From assembly GCF_900696085.1 (NCBI RefSeq), contig NZ_CAADFC020000016.1, positions 310,001-374,000 on the forward strand: a stretch of 64,000 bases of DNA. Direction: 5' to 3'. Position 1 is the first letter of the stretch; each line of letters starts with the position of its first letter. The notes under the pieces are model-generated. The model saw only the letters and a program-made list of their open reading frames with translations. It was not told the origin of the DNA and searched no databases. This DNA is from Bradyrhizobium ivorense. Its GTDB lineage: Bacteria; Pseudomonadota; Alphaproteobacteria; Rhizobiales; Xanthobacteraceae. This document shows positions 52,891-60,088 of this stretch, piece by piece. Made by a program: the position numbers and the translations under genes.

Positions 52891-53306
52891 TGCTTGTGTC
52901 CTTCGTGATCGTAGGTGGTCAGCGCCTTTTCGCTGCTGTCGACGACAAACGTCGCCAGCAGCTTCGCCGGCTCGGTCGTACTCACGTTTCGGGTTAGCAC
53001 GTGGTGAGCGCCCGGCGGCTCGAAGAAGCTGTCGCCGGCCCGATAGGTCCGCGCGGGTTCGCCCTCCAGCTGGCTCTCGATCGCGCCCGAGAGGATATAG
53101 ACATAGAGAAACGCCGATTTGGCGTGGTGGTGCGGCATCGACGTCGCGCCCGGCGGAAAGGTGACCTCGACGGAGACCAGCGATTTTCCGGGGATGTTGG
53201 TGATGACGTGCTCGAATTTCGGCGTCACCGTCTCAGGGGGCTTCTGCGCCAGCGCGGGTGTCGCAAACGCCGTGCAGGCCAGCAGCATCGTCAGTAAGGT
53301 CTTCAT
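52887..53306 (-). CDS. secreted cupin-domain protein
   Basis: A 139-residue protein with a signal peptide (MKTLLTMLLACTAFATPALA) and a cupin barrel. The metal-binding motif is PPGATSMPHHHAKSAFLYVY, and the second motif contains DSFFEPPGAHH. Function in the family ranges from enzymes to sensors; here a periplasmic metal-binding role is likely. GGAGACAGAAC lies before the ATG. It is first in a two-gene operon with the AhpD-type gene. Control by the divergent MocR protein is plausible, from the spacing (88 bases) and an inverted repeat between them. Confidence 0.87.
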   Translation of the reverse strand: MKTLLTMLLACTAFATPALAQKPPETVTPKFEHVITNIPGKSLVSVEVTFPPGATSMPHHHAKSAFLYVYILSGAIESQLEGEPARTYRAGDSFFEPPGAHHVLTRNVSTTEPAKLLATFVVDSSEKALTTYDHEGHKQ

Positions 53307-53367
53307 GTTCTGTCTCCATTGCTGACCGATAGATGCGGGCGCGGAGGGCCAAAAAGTAGCACCAAGA

Positions 53368-53382
53368 ACCAACCGAATTGGT
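53368..53382. promoter_or_regulatory. candidate MocR operator
   Basis: ACCAA-CCGAA-TTGGT, an inverted repeat with 5-bp arms, lies 13 bases before the mocR start, and TGGTGTACCA (53379-53388) overlaps it on the right. It sits between the divergent regulator and the cupin operon, the usual place for MocR sites, but the pattern is short and could be chance. Confidence 0.4.
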
Positions 53383-53394
53383 GTACCACGGGCC

Positions 53395-54834
53395 ATGCCC
53401 ACCCCGCTCCCCATCGCGCTCGACCGCTCGGCCAGGACGCCGCTCTCCGAGCAGATCCGCAGGGCGATTGCGGTGGCGATCGACAATGGCGTGCTGCTGC
53501 CGGGCGCCCGGCTGCCGTCGTGGATCGACCTCGCGGCACAGCTCGGCGTCGCGCGCGGCACCGTGCGGGCGGCCTATGAAAAGCTCGCCGACGCCCAGCA
53601 CATCGTCTCGTCGAAGACGAACGGGACCACGGTCGCCGGCCGGCGGAAGACCGCAAAGCCGGACACACCGGTCGCTCCCGGATCGGTCGTCGAGATGTTC
53701 CAGGATCTGAGCGGCCAGGGCATCTTCCGGATGGGCGTCCCGGCGCAGGATTCGCTTCCCGCAAAGCTGCTGGCGCGGATTCGCGCCCGCGCCGTGCGCG
53801 CCGAATTGAGCGCGGTGACCCGCTACAGCGATCCGCGCGGCGAGCTCGAGCTGCGCCGCGAGATCGCCGGCCATCTGGCGATTGCGCGCGGGATCGAATG
53901 CTCGCCGGCGCAGATCGTGATCACGTCAGGCTTCAGCGGCGGACTTGGCCTCACGCTGCGGGTGCTCGGGCTCGAAGGCCGCCGCGCCTGGATGGAGGAC
54001 CCGGGCTTTCCACTGACCCGAAAGGGACTCGAGCTGGCCCGGCTCGATCTGGTCCCGATCCCTGTCGACGACGCCGGCATCGACGTCGCCTATGGTATTG
54101 CGCATGCGCCCGATGCAGCGCTCGCCGTCGTGACGCCGGGACAGCAGGCCCCGCTCGGCCCACCGCTCTCGCCGGAGCGGCGCGCGCGGCTGCTCGACTG
54201 GGCCGCGCAGGCCGGAGGGTGGATCATCGAGGACGATTACCTCGGCGAGTTGCAGCTCGACGGGCGCGCCGCGCCGGCGCTGGCCTCGCTCGACCGGCAG
54301 GGCCGCGTGATCCATCTCGGCTCGTTCAGCAAGACGATTTCGCCGACGCTGCGGCTCGGCTTCCTGGTGGCGCCGGAGCCACTGGCGGCGCAGTTCGCCG
54401 ACGTCGCGACGTGCCTGGCGCCGGCGCCCGGGCCGTCGGTGCAGCTCTCGACCGCCGAGTTCATGCGCGAGGGGCACTACATCCGGCACCTCCGGCGCAC
54501 CAAGCGGGCCTATTGCGACAGCCGCGATGCGCTGACCGCGAGCCTGCGCGCCTTCACCAACGATGTGCGCGTGGCCGGCCTCGCCGTCATGCTGACGCTG
54601 CCGGACACCACCAATGATGTCGAGATCGCACGGCAGGTGCTGGCGCACGGGCTCGCGCCGGCGCCGCTGTCGCCCTGGTATAGCGCGCCGGAGCGCGCAC
54701 AGTCCGGCCTGCTGCTCGGCATTGCGACCGTGCCCGATCGCGGCGTCCGCACCGCATGCAAGCGGCTGTTCGATGCGATCCGCAGCCCCGCTGCGCAGCC
54801 GCCGCGCCGCGTCAGAGCCCCGGCAGGCCGGTAA
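53395..54834 (+). CDS. MocR/PdxR-type regulator (GntR DNA-binding plus aminotransferase domain)
   Basis: A 479-residue fusion. The N-terminal GntR winged helix (about 15-80, LAAQLGVARGTVRAAYEKLA) is joined by a linker to a class I aminotransferase-like domain. The PLP lysine is retained in LGSFSKTISPTLRLGF, with IIEDDYLGEL before it. MocR proteins use PLP or an amino compound as effector and often activate the divergent gene. Here the divergent unit is the cupin/AhpD pair. The end overlaps the convergent SDR gene by 23 bases. The target pathway is inferred from position only. Confidence 0.92.
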   Translation: MPTPLPIALDRSARTPLSEQIRRAIAVAIDNGVLLPGARLPSWIDLAAQLGVARGTVRAAYEKLADAQHIVSSKTNGTTVAGRRKTAKPDTPVAPGSVVEMFQDLSGQGIFRMGVPAQDSLPAKLLARIRARAVRAELSAVTRYSDPRGELELRREIAGHLAIARGIECSPAQIVITSGFSGGLGLTLRVLGLEGRRAWMEDPGFPLTRKGLELARLDLVPIPVDDAGIDVAYGIAHAPDAALAVVTPGQQAPLGPPLSPERRARLLDWAAQAGGWIIEDDYLGELQLDGRAAPALASLDRQGRVIHLGSFSKTISPTLRLGFLVAPEPLAAQFADVATCLAPAPGPSVQLSTAEFMREGHYIRHLRRTKRAYCDSRDALTASLRAFTNDVRVAGLAVMLTLPDTTNDVEIARQVLAHGLAPAPLSPWYSAPERAQSGLLLGIATVPDRGVRTACKRLFDAIRSPAAQPPRRVRAPAGR

Positions 54835-55639
54835 GCTTCAGGCTCAACGCGCGCAGGCGCTTGCGCGCATCCGCGTCATAGGCCTGCGGATGGGCGCGCG
54901 CCTCGCGCATGCCGTCGAAGAACAGCCCGCTCCGGTCAGCGACGTCGTCGCCGTGCACCAGATGCAGGATGGCGTCGCCGCCCTGCTCCACGGTCGACAT
55001 CGGCGTGGCGCCGCTGATGCGCACCATGGTGGTGTTCATGTAAGTCGCCGGATGCAGCGAATTCACCGTCACACCCGTTCCCGCGAGCGCTTCGGCGAGA
55101 TCAATCGTGAACATGATCTGCGACAGCTTGCTCTGCGCATAGGCGCGGCTGCCGCTGTAATTACGTGTGATCATCACATCGTCGAAATCGAGCGGGTGCT
55201 GGCCGATCGAGGCGACGTTGACGATGCGCGCCGGCGCGCTCGCCTTCAGCCGCGGCAGCAGAAGATGCGCCAGCAGGAAGCCGGCGAGATAGTTCACCGC
55301 AAAGCGCAGCTCGTGGCCGTCCTTGCTGGTCTGCCGCGCCGGGCCTTCGTTCTGCGAGCCGATGCCGGCGTTGCTGACCAGGACATCGAGGCGCTCCTGA
55401 TCGTCGAGCACCAGCTGGGCGAACTCGCGGACCTCGGCGAGCGAGGACAGATCGGCCTGGTAGAACATCGGCTCCTTGCCGCTGACGCGCTTGATCTCGT
55501 CGCACAGCGTTTGCGCCCGCTTGGTATCGCGGCCGTGGATCAGAACCCGGGCGCCGCTGGATGCAAGCTTCATGGCGACGTAGCGGCCGACGCCGTCGGT
55601 GGAACCGGTGATCAGCACCGTCTTGCCTGCCATGTTCAT
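54812..55639 (-). CDS. short-chain dehydrogenase/reductase
   Basis: A 275-residue SDR of the extended-tail, retinol-dehydrogenase-like subgroup. The cofactor motif is VLITGSTDGVGRYVAMKLAS, NNAG is replaced by VSNAGIG, the catalytic serine is in IVNVASIGQ, and Tyr/Lys are in SGSRAYAQSKLSQIM. It should be NADP(H)-dependent; the substrate is unknown. AAGGAG lies before the two adjacent starts (55639 and 55633). It converges on mocR and has no partner on its own strand nearby. Confidence 0.9.
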   Translation of the reverse strand: MNMAGKTVLITGSTDGVGRYVAMKLASSGARVLIHGRDTKRAQTLCDEIKRVSGKEPMFYQADLSSLAEVREFAQLVLDDQERLDVLVSNAGIGSQNEGPARQTSKDGHELRFAVNYLAGFLLAHLLLPRLKASAPARIVNVASIGQHPLDFDDVMITRNYSGSRAYAQSKLSQIMFTIDLAEALAGTGVTVNSLHPATYMNTTMVRISGATPMSTVEQGGDAILHLVHGDDVADRSGLFFDGMREARAHPQAYDADARKRLRALSLKLTGLPGL

Positions 55640-55837
55640 TGCAACGATCTCCTTGCGTCACCGCCAAAGATAACCGCGCGGAACCGACTTTGCCATGGCG
55701 GGTCCGGCGCGAAAGACGCCTCGGTCCGCAGGATGGGTGCAGATTTGTCGCGCGGCCTGCGGTCGCGCGGCGCCGCGCCGCGCGTCAAGGTGGATGGGTT
55801 CTGCTATCGTCGGCGGCGACGACGAAGCGGGAACGAA

Positions 55838-56182
55838 ATGTTTTCGATCATTTCGGACAGGATTTTGCGCAAAGCTCCCTCGCTGGAACCCTTCGGCATG
55901 CTCCTGATCTTCGGCGTGCTGACCGCACTGCCGATCATTCTCGCTACGCGCCTGGTTGAGCCCGCACTTGTCCTGCCCGCGCTCAGCCTGTTGTTGTTCG
56001 TGCAGGCAGCCGTCGCCGCCCTTGTCGCGCATCTGATTCACGCGCGGACCAGCGTGGCGAAGGTCAATCTGTGGGATTTTGCCGGCGCATTCACCTTCAT
56101 GGGCGTTGCGGCGGCGATCCTCGGCGAGCCGGACCAGGCGGCGCTGTTCTTCGAGGAACAGGCGGCGCGGCGTCCGGAATAG
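55838..56182 (+). CDS. small membrane protein of unknown function
   Basis: A 114-residue protein starting MFSIISDRILRKAPSLEPFG with three hydrophobic segments (MLLIFGVLTALPIILATRLV, LPALSLLLFVQAAVAALVAH and a shorter one around FAGAFTFMGVAAAIL). The C-terminal tail is acidic. It is probably an inner-membrane protein; no family was recognised. The ribosome binding site is weak (AAGCGGGAACGAA). A family A repeat follows its stop directly. The upstream open frame is not part of the gene. Confidence 0.65.
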   Translation: MFSIISDRILRKAPSLEPFGMLLIFGVLTALPIILATRLVEPALVLPALSLLLFVQAAVAALVAHLIHARTSVAKVNLWDFAGAFTFMGVAAAILGEPDQAALFFEEQAARRPE

Positions 56183-56269
56183 AGCATGATCCGGAAAAGT
56201 GTGAAGCGGTTTTCCGAAGAGATCATGCTCAAACAAGAAACCAAGCGCGATGATCCCATCGCGCTTTGA
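56181..56269. repeat. intergenic repeat family A, copy 2
   Basis: GAGCATGATCCGGAAAAGTG, GAAGCGGTTTTCCGAAGAG and GCGCGATGATCCCATCGCGC, almost identical to the copy at 17421-17507. It begins one base before the end of the small membrane protein stop codon. Confidence 0.8.
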
Positions 56270-56405
56270 CCGTAAATCCCAGGCCGGGCCCCTCTGGCAG
56301 CCACAAGCTGCGATGTCGGACTGGAACGCAAGTTGGAGTGGCCCTGCTCGACCCTCGGCGCGACCTCGTGCCGTGGCGGATTTGCCGTTCGCGTGACGGC
56401 AACAA

Positions 56406-56449
56406 CCAATTGAGTCGAATTGGATCCACTCCCCAGACCGCAAGGGGAG
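56406..56449 (+). promoter_or_regulatory. two leader hairpins, the second masking the terC ribosome binding site
   Basis: The first is CCAATT-GAGTCG-AATTGG at 56406-56423. The second is CTCCCC (56429-56434) with GGGGAG (56444-56449) and a 9-base loop. GGGGAG is the ribosome binding site of terC, 7 bases before its ATG. Closing the hairpin would block translation. The core consensus of the yybP-ykoY manganese riboswitch was not seen. Confidence 0.5.
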
Positions 56450-56456
56450 CCGACCC

Positions 56457-57092
56457 ATGTCCGAACTATTCTCGCCCGACCTGTTCTCGCTCGATGCCCT
56501 CAGCGCGCTGCTGCAGGTCGTCCTCATCGATCTCGTGCTCGCCGGCGACAACGCCGTGGTGATCGGCCTGGCCGCCGCAGGCTTGCCCGAAAAGCAACGC
56601 ACCAAGGCGATCCTGATCGGCATCGGCGCGGCGACCCTGCTGCGCATCATGTTCGCGGTCGCCACCACGCAGCTGATGCAGATCGTCGGCCTCCTGCTCG
56701 CCGGCGGCATCCTGCTGCTCTGGGTGTGCTGGAAGATGTGGCGCGAGCTCCGCGCGTCCGCTCACGAGTCCACCGCGGAACATAGCGCTGACGGCAAGGC
56801 GCCGCCGCGCAAGACCCTGTGGCAGGCCGCGACCCAGATCATCGTCGCCGACGTCTCGATGTCGCTCGACAACGTGCTGGCGGTCGCCGGCGCTGCGCGC
56901 GAGCAGCCGATCATCCTGGTGTTCGGCCTCGTGCTCTCGATCGCGATGATGGGCGTTGCCGCCTCGTTCATCGCGAACCTGCTGCAGAAGCACCGCTGGA
57001 TCGCCTATGTCGGCCTCGCCGTGATCCTCTACGTCGCTATCGACATGACGGTGCGCGGCATTGCCGATGTCGCCCAGGTCGCGCCGGCGTGA
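56457..57092 (+). CDS. TerC-family membrane protein (YjbE-like)
   Basis: A 211-residue inner-membrane protein with about seven hydrophobic segments. The two metal-site motifs are present: LIDLVLAGDNAVVIGLAAAG near residues 24-43 and IIVADVSMSLDNVLAVAGAA in the second half. TerC proteins are linked to manganese or other metal export and to tellurite resistance; manganese handling is the best guess. The hydrophilic loop between halves is Ala/His-rich. Its ribosome binding site can pair with an upstream CTCCCC. It converges on the RraA-like gene, with a 12-bp hairpin between. Confidence 0.9.
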   Translation: MSELFSPDLFSLDALSALLQVVLIDLVLAGDNAVVIGLAAAGLPEKQRTKAILIGIGAATLLRIMFAVATTQLMQIVGLLLAGGILLLWVCWKMWRELRASAHESTAEHSADGKAPPRKTLWQAATQIIVADVSMSLDNVLAVAGAAREQPIILVFGLVLSIAMMGVAASFIANLLQKHRWIAYVGLAVILYVAIDMTVRGIADVAQVAPA

Positions 57093-57212
57093 TCGCTCAG
57101 GCCGACTTCGGAATAATGGAAGAGTAACGGTGAGTTGCCCGACGTGTCAAGTGGCCGTCGAGCGCCGGCAGCCGCCGGCTACTTTGCATGGGGTTGTTTT
57201 CGCGGTTTGGCC

Positions 57213-57249
57213 CTGCGCTCCCTCCCCGCAAGCGGCAGAGGGAGCGCAG
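57213..57249. terminator. hairpin between convergent terC and the RraA-like gene
   Basis: CTGCGCTCCCTC and GAGGGAGCGCAG form a perfect 12-bp stem with a 13-base loop. It lies between two convergent genes and can serve both directions. It resembles half of the family D element. No T-run is adjacent. Confidence 0.6.
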
Positions 57250-57262
57250 CGCCGTCGCGGAA

Positions 57263-57982
57263 CTAGTGGATTTCCGCCGAGCGCTTCAGCGCCTCCTTCA
57301 GCTTCTCGAGCGAAAAGTCCTTGCTACGTGCGATCTCGAGGATTGGCGTTTCGCGGCGGCCGCACAGTTCGGCCGCTTCCGGCAGCTTCGCCGCCAGTTC
57401 ATACGGGATCACGATCGCGCCGTGGCAATCGGCGTGGATCAGGTCGTCGGAACGCACCGTCATGCCGGCGACTCGGACCTCGCCGCCGAAGCTTTCGGCA
57501 TGCACCCAGGCGTGCGACGGGCCGATCGAGCCGGCCAGCGCCTGGAAGCCAGGCGCCCATTGCGGGATGTCGCGGATCGAACCGTCGGTGATGACGCCGA
57601 GGCAGCCGAGCGCCTTGTGCACGTTGCTCTGCACCTCGCCCCAGAACGCGCCGTAGCCGACGTCGGGGCCGTCGATGTCCTGGATCACCGAGATGCGCGG
57701 ACCGAAGCCGGTGCCGACATATTCGTAGTATTCGATGCGGCGCTTCGACTGCTCCTCGGCCGACAGGCCGGATTTCAGCACCGAGCGGATCGCGACGGTG
57801 CGGGCGTAGCCGACGATCGGCGGCAGCGTCGGGAACGGGCAGACCAGCGGCTTCACCGTGTAGCCGATCAGGCGGCGTTCCGGCGCCACGACCTCCATCG
57901 CGTTGCAGATCGTCGGCGTGTCATAGCGCGCCAACGCTTCGAGGACGGATGCGGGCAGCGGGGCGGAAGCGGATGTCGTCAC
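57263..57982 (-). CDS. RraA-like / HMG-CHA aldolase-type protein
   Basis: A 239-residue protein of the RraA-like superfamily, which includes 4-hydroxy-4-methyl-2-oxoglutarate aldolases and proteins once labelled dimethylmenaquinone methyltransferase. The diagnostic block is GCLGVITDGSIRDIPQW, and DLIHADCHGAIVIPYELAAK fits the family. The protein likely acts on a pyruvate-type aldol substrate in the cytoplasm rather than on RNase E, but this is inferred. The start is a GTG with AGGAGAG in front. No operon partner is visible. Confidence 0.85.
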   Translation of the reverse strand: MTTSASAPLPASVLEALARYDTPTICNAMEVVAPERRLIGYTVKPLVCPFPTLPPIVGYARTVAIRSVLKSGLSAEEQSKRRIEYYEYVGTGFGPRISVIQDIDGPDVGYGAFWGEVQSNVHKALGCLGVITDGSIRDIPQWAPGFQALAGSIGPSHAWVHAESFGGEVRVAGMTVRSDDLIHADCHGAIVIPYELAAKLPEAAELCGRRETPILEIARSKDFSLEKLKEALKRSAEIH

Positions 57983-58104
57983 GGCGTTTCTCTCCTGGTT
58001 TTCGGCGTTCGCGGGCCGGCTTCAGGCTATAGCCGAGATCGGGCGCCGACCCAACCGAGGCCCGCGAATGGCTGATATTTGGGAAGATGCGCGCCGCTCC
58101 CTCC

Positions 58105-58185
58105 CGTCATTGCGGGCGAAGCGAAGCAATCCATGGCCGCCGCATATGCGGAAAGATGGATTGCTTCGCTTCGCTCGCAATGACG
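58105..58185. repeat. palindromic repeat family B, copy 3
   Basis: CGTCATTGCGGGCGAAGCGA at the left, CGCTCGCAATGACG at the right, inner arms GAAGCAATCCAT and ATGGATTGCTTC. Intergenic, immediately followed by a family C element. Confidence 0.85.
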
Positions 58186-58227
58186 TGGATGGTTGGTCGG
58201 GCGTGGATGCGGGCGCCACTCTCTCAC

Positions 58228-58356
58228 CGTCACCCTGAGGTGGCCGCTTCTTCAGCGGCCCTCGAAGGGTCGACGGCCCCGACTGTGGCCGATTCATCCT
58301 TCGAGGCTCGCCCAGCAGCGCAATCGCGCTGCAAGGCTCGCACCTCAGGATGACGG
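58228..58356. repeat. palindromic repeat family C, copy 2
   Basis: CGTCACCCTGAGG at the left and CCTCAGGATGACGGG at the right, with CCCTCGAAGGGTCGACGG and GATTCATCCTTCGAGGCTCG inside. The same layout as 62951-63062. Confidence 0.85.
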
Positions 58357-58370
58357 GTTTGAGAGATGCT

Positions 58371-59249
58371 TCAGTTCAGCCTTGCCGGCCGATTGTCCTG
58401 ATCCGTGGCCGTGGGCGACGGCGGAAAAGTCGACGCCGCCTCCGGCGCGGGCGCCACGGCAGCGGCGGTCTGCGCCGCAAGGCTGCGCTCGTGGTCGCGA
58501 TAGGTCTTCCAGCCCCAGGGAAGGCTGATCAGATAGGCCACCGTGCCGGCCGAGAGGATGTGCCAGGGATAGCCGATCAGGAGCGCGACAAAGACCACGA
58601 CCGCGACGAACACCGGCAGCACCATCTCCGGCGGCACCCGCATCTTCACCGTCTTGCCGGAAAACACCGGCAGCCGCGACACCATCAGGAATGCGATCAA
58701 GAGCGTATAGAACGCGGTCAGCGTCGCCGGCGGCATCGGCACACCGAGGAAGGCGAGATAGACCGGAAGCAGCACCGTGATCGCGCCGGCCGGCGCCGGC
58801 ACGCCGGTAAAATAGTTGGCGGCGAACGCCGGCTTGTTCGGGTCGTCGATCGAGGCGTTGAAGCGCGCAAGGCGCAGGCCGCCCGAGATCGCGAACACCA
58901 TCGCGGCGATCCAGCCGCCATTGTTGAGTTCGTGGAGCTGCCAGAAATACAGGATCAGGCCCGGCGCGACGCCGAAATTGACGAAGTCGGCGAGGCTGTC
59001 GAGCTCGGCGCCGAATTTCGACTGGCCCTTGATCATGCGCGCGACACGGCCGTCGATGCCGTCGAGGATCGCGGCGAACACGATCGCGGCGACCGCAAGC
59101 TCCATCCGCCCCTCGGTCGACAGCCTGATAGCAGTGAGGCCGGCGCAGATCGCCAGCAGCGTGATCATGTTCGGCACCAGCATGCGCACCGGGATCGGGC
59201 GGAACCGGCGGCGGCGATACTCGGGCGAGTTGGGGTCTGACGGCATCAT
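58371..59249 (-). CDS. pssA: CDP-diacylglycerol--serine O-phosphatidyltransferase
   Basis: A 292-residue inner-membrane CDP-alcohol phosphotransferase. The catalytic motif DGIDGRVARMIKGQSKFGAE, continuing to LDSLADFVNFG, is complete (DG..AR........G...D...D). It makes phosphatidylserine from CDP-diacylglycerol and serine. Eight or so hydrophobic segments follow, and the C-terminal 60 residues are hydrophilic and Pro/Ala-rich. It follows psd by 76 bases on the same strand, so the two phosphatidylethanolamine-forming steps are likely one transcript. The start at 59249 (MMPSDP) is preferred over the longer frame, which overlaps psd. Confidence 0.93.
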   Translation of the reverse strand: MMPSDPNSPEYRRRRFRPIPVRMLVPNMITLLAICAGLTAIRLSTEGRMELAVAAIVFAAILDGIDGRVARMIKGQSKFGAELDSLADFVNFGVAPGLILYFWQLHELNNGGWIAAMVFAISGGLRLARFNASIDDPNKPAFAANYFTGVPAPAGAITVLLPVYLAFLGVPMPPATLTAFYTLLIAFLMVSRLPVFSGKTVKMRVPPEMVLPVFVAVVVFVALLIGYPWHILSAGTVAYLISLPWGWKTYRDHERSLAAQTAAAVAPAPEAASTFPPSPTATDQDNRPARLN

Positions 59250-59325
59250 GGTGATGTAATATAGCAAGCGCCGCGGCCCTCCGCCATTGCGGGCGGAACC
59301 GGCTGAGTTGGCTGGCAAAACAGAG

Positions 59326-60024
59326 TTAATCGGCGCGGAAGGTGCGGCCCGGGTCGGGGGCGCGGAAATCCGCCAGCACGGTCTCGCCGGCAACTGCGGT
59401 CTGGCCTTCGGAGACCAGCGCCTTGGTGCCCTCGGGGAAATAGACGTCGAGCCGCGAGCCGAAGCGGATCAGGCCAAAGCGTTCGCCGGCGCCGATCGAC
59501 TGGCCTTCCTTGACGAAGCAGACGATGCGCCGCGCCACCAGGCCCGCGATCTGGATCACGCCGATGCGGCCGTTCGGCGTCGAGATCACCAGCGAGTTGC
59601 GCTCATTGTCCTCGCTCGCCTTGTCGAGCTCGGCATTGATGAAGGCGCCGGGCCGATAGGCGATGCGGTCGATGCGGCCGGCGACCGGCGCGCGGTTCAC
59701 ATGGCAGTTGAACACGCTCATGAAGATCGAGACCCGCGGCAACGGGCGGTCGCCGAGGCCGAGTTCGGCCGGCGGCAGCGCCTGCCCGACCATCGAGACG
59801 CGGCCATCGGCCGGCGACACCACGATGCCGTCGCGCACCGGCGTCACGCGCACGGGATCGCGGAAGAACAGCGCGCACCAGATTGTCAGCAGCGTGCCGA
59901 GCCAGCCGAGCGGGGTCCAGATCCAGAACAGGATCAGGCTCGCCAGCGCAAAGCCGCCGATGAAGGGATAACCCTCGGGGTGGATCGGCGGGATCTGCGC
60001 GCGGATGGAATTGGCGATCGACAT
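59326..60024 (-). CDS. psd: phosphatidylserine decarboxylase proenzyme, short type
   Basis: A 232-residue phosphatidylserine decarboxylase of the short, archaeal-type class. The self-cleavage site is the Gly-Ser in FGLIRFGSRLDVYFP, where the serine becomes the pyruvoyl group. VVSPADGRVSMVG and FMSVFNCHVNRAPVAGRIDR are the other conserved blocks. N-terminal hydrophobic segments anchor it in the membrane. It converts phosphatidylserine to phosphatidylethanolamine, the step after pssA, which follows. The start at 60024 is 65 bases after the ABC exporter stop. Confidence 0.93.
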   Translation of the reverse strand: MSIANSIRAQIPPIHPEGYPFIGGFALASLILFWIWTPLGWLGTLLTIWCALFFRDPVRVTPVRDGIVVSPADGRVSMVGQALPPAELGLGDRPLPRVSIFMSVFNCHVNRAPVAGRIDRIAYRPGAFINAELDKASEDNERNSLVISTPNGRIGVIQIAGLVARRIVCFVKEGQSIGAGERFGLIRFGSRLDVYFPEGTKALVSEGQTAVAGETVLADFRAPDPGRTFRAD

Positions 60025-60088
60025 CTGATCTCGCTTTGATCTCGCTGTGGTACCCCCGCCCCACTGGCGGCAGAGCGCCCTAGATCGA

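Noticed and set aside
56270..56456. yybP-ykoY manganese riboswitch before terC
   Set aside because: The conserved core bases expected for this class could not be found by eye; only simple hairpins were seen, so the leader is listed as an unclassified element.
55658..56710. Minus-strand frame of 350 codons opposite the small membrane protein and terC leader
   Set aside because: It crosses a family A repeat and the terC start region and has no family features.
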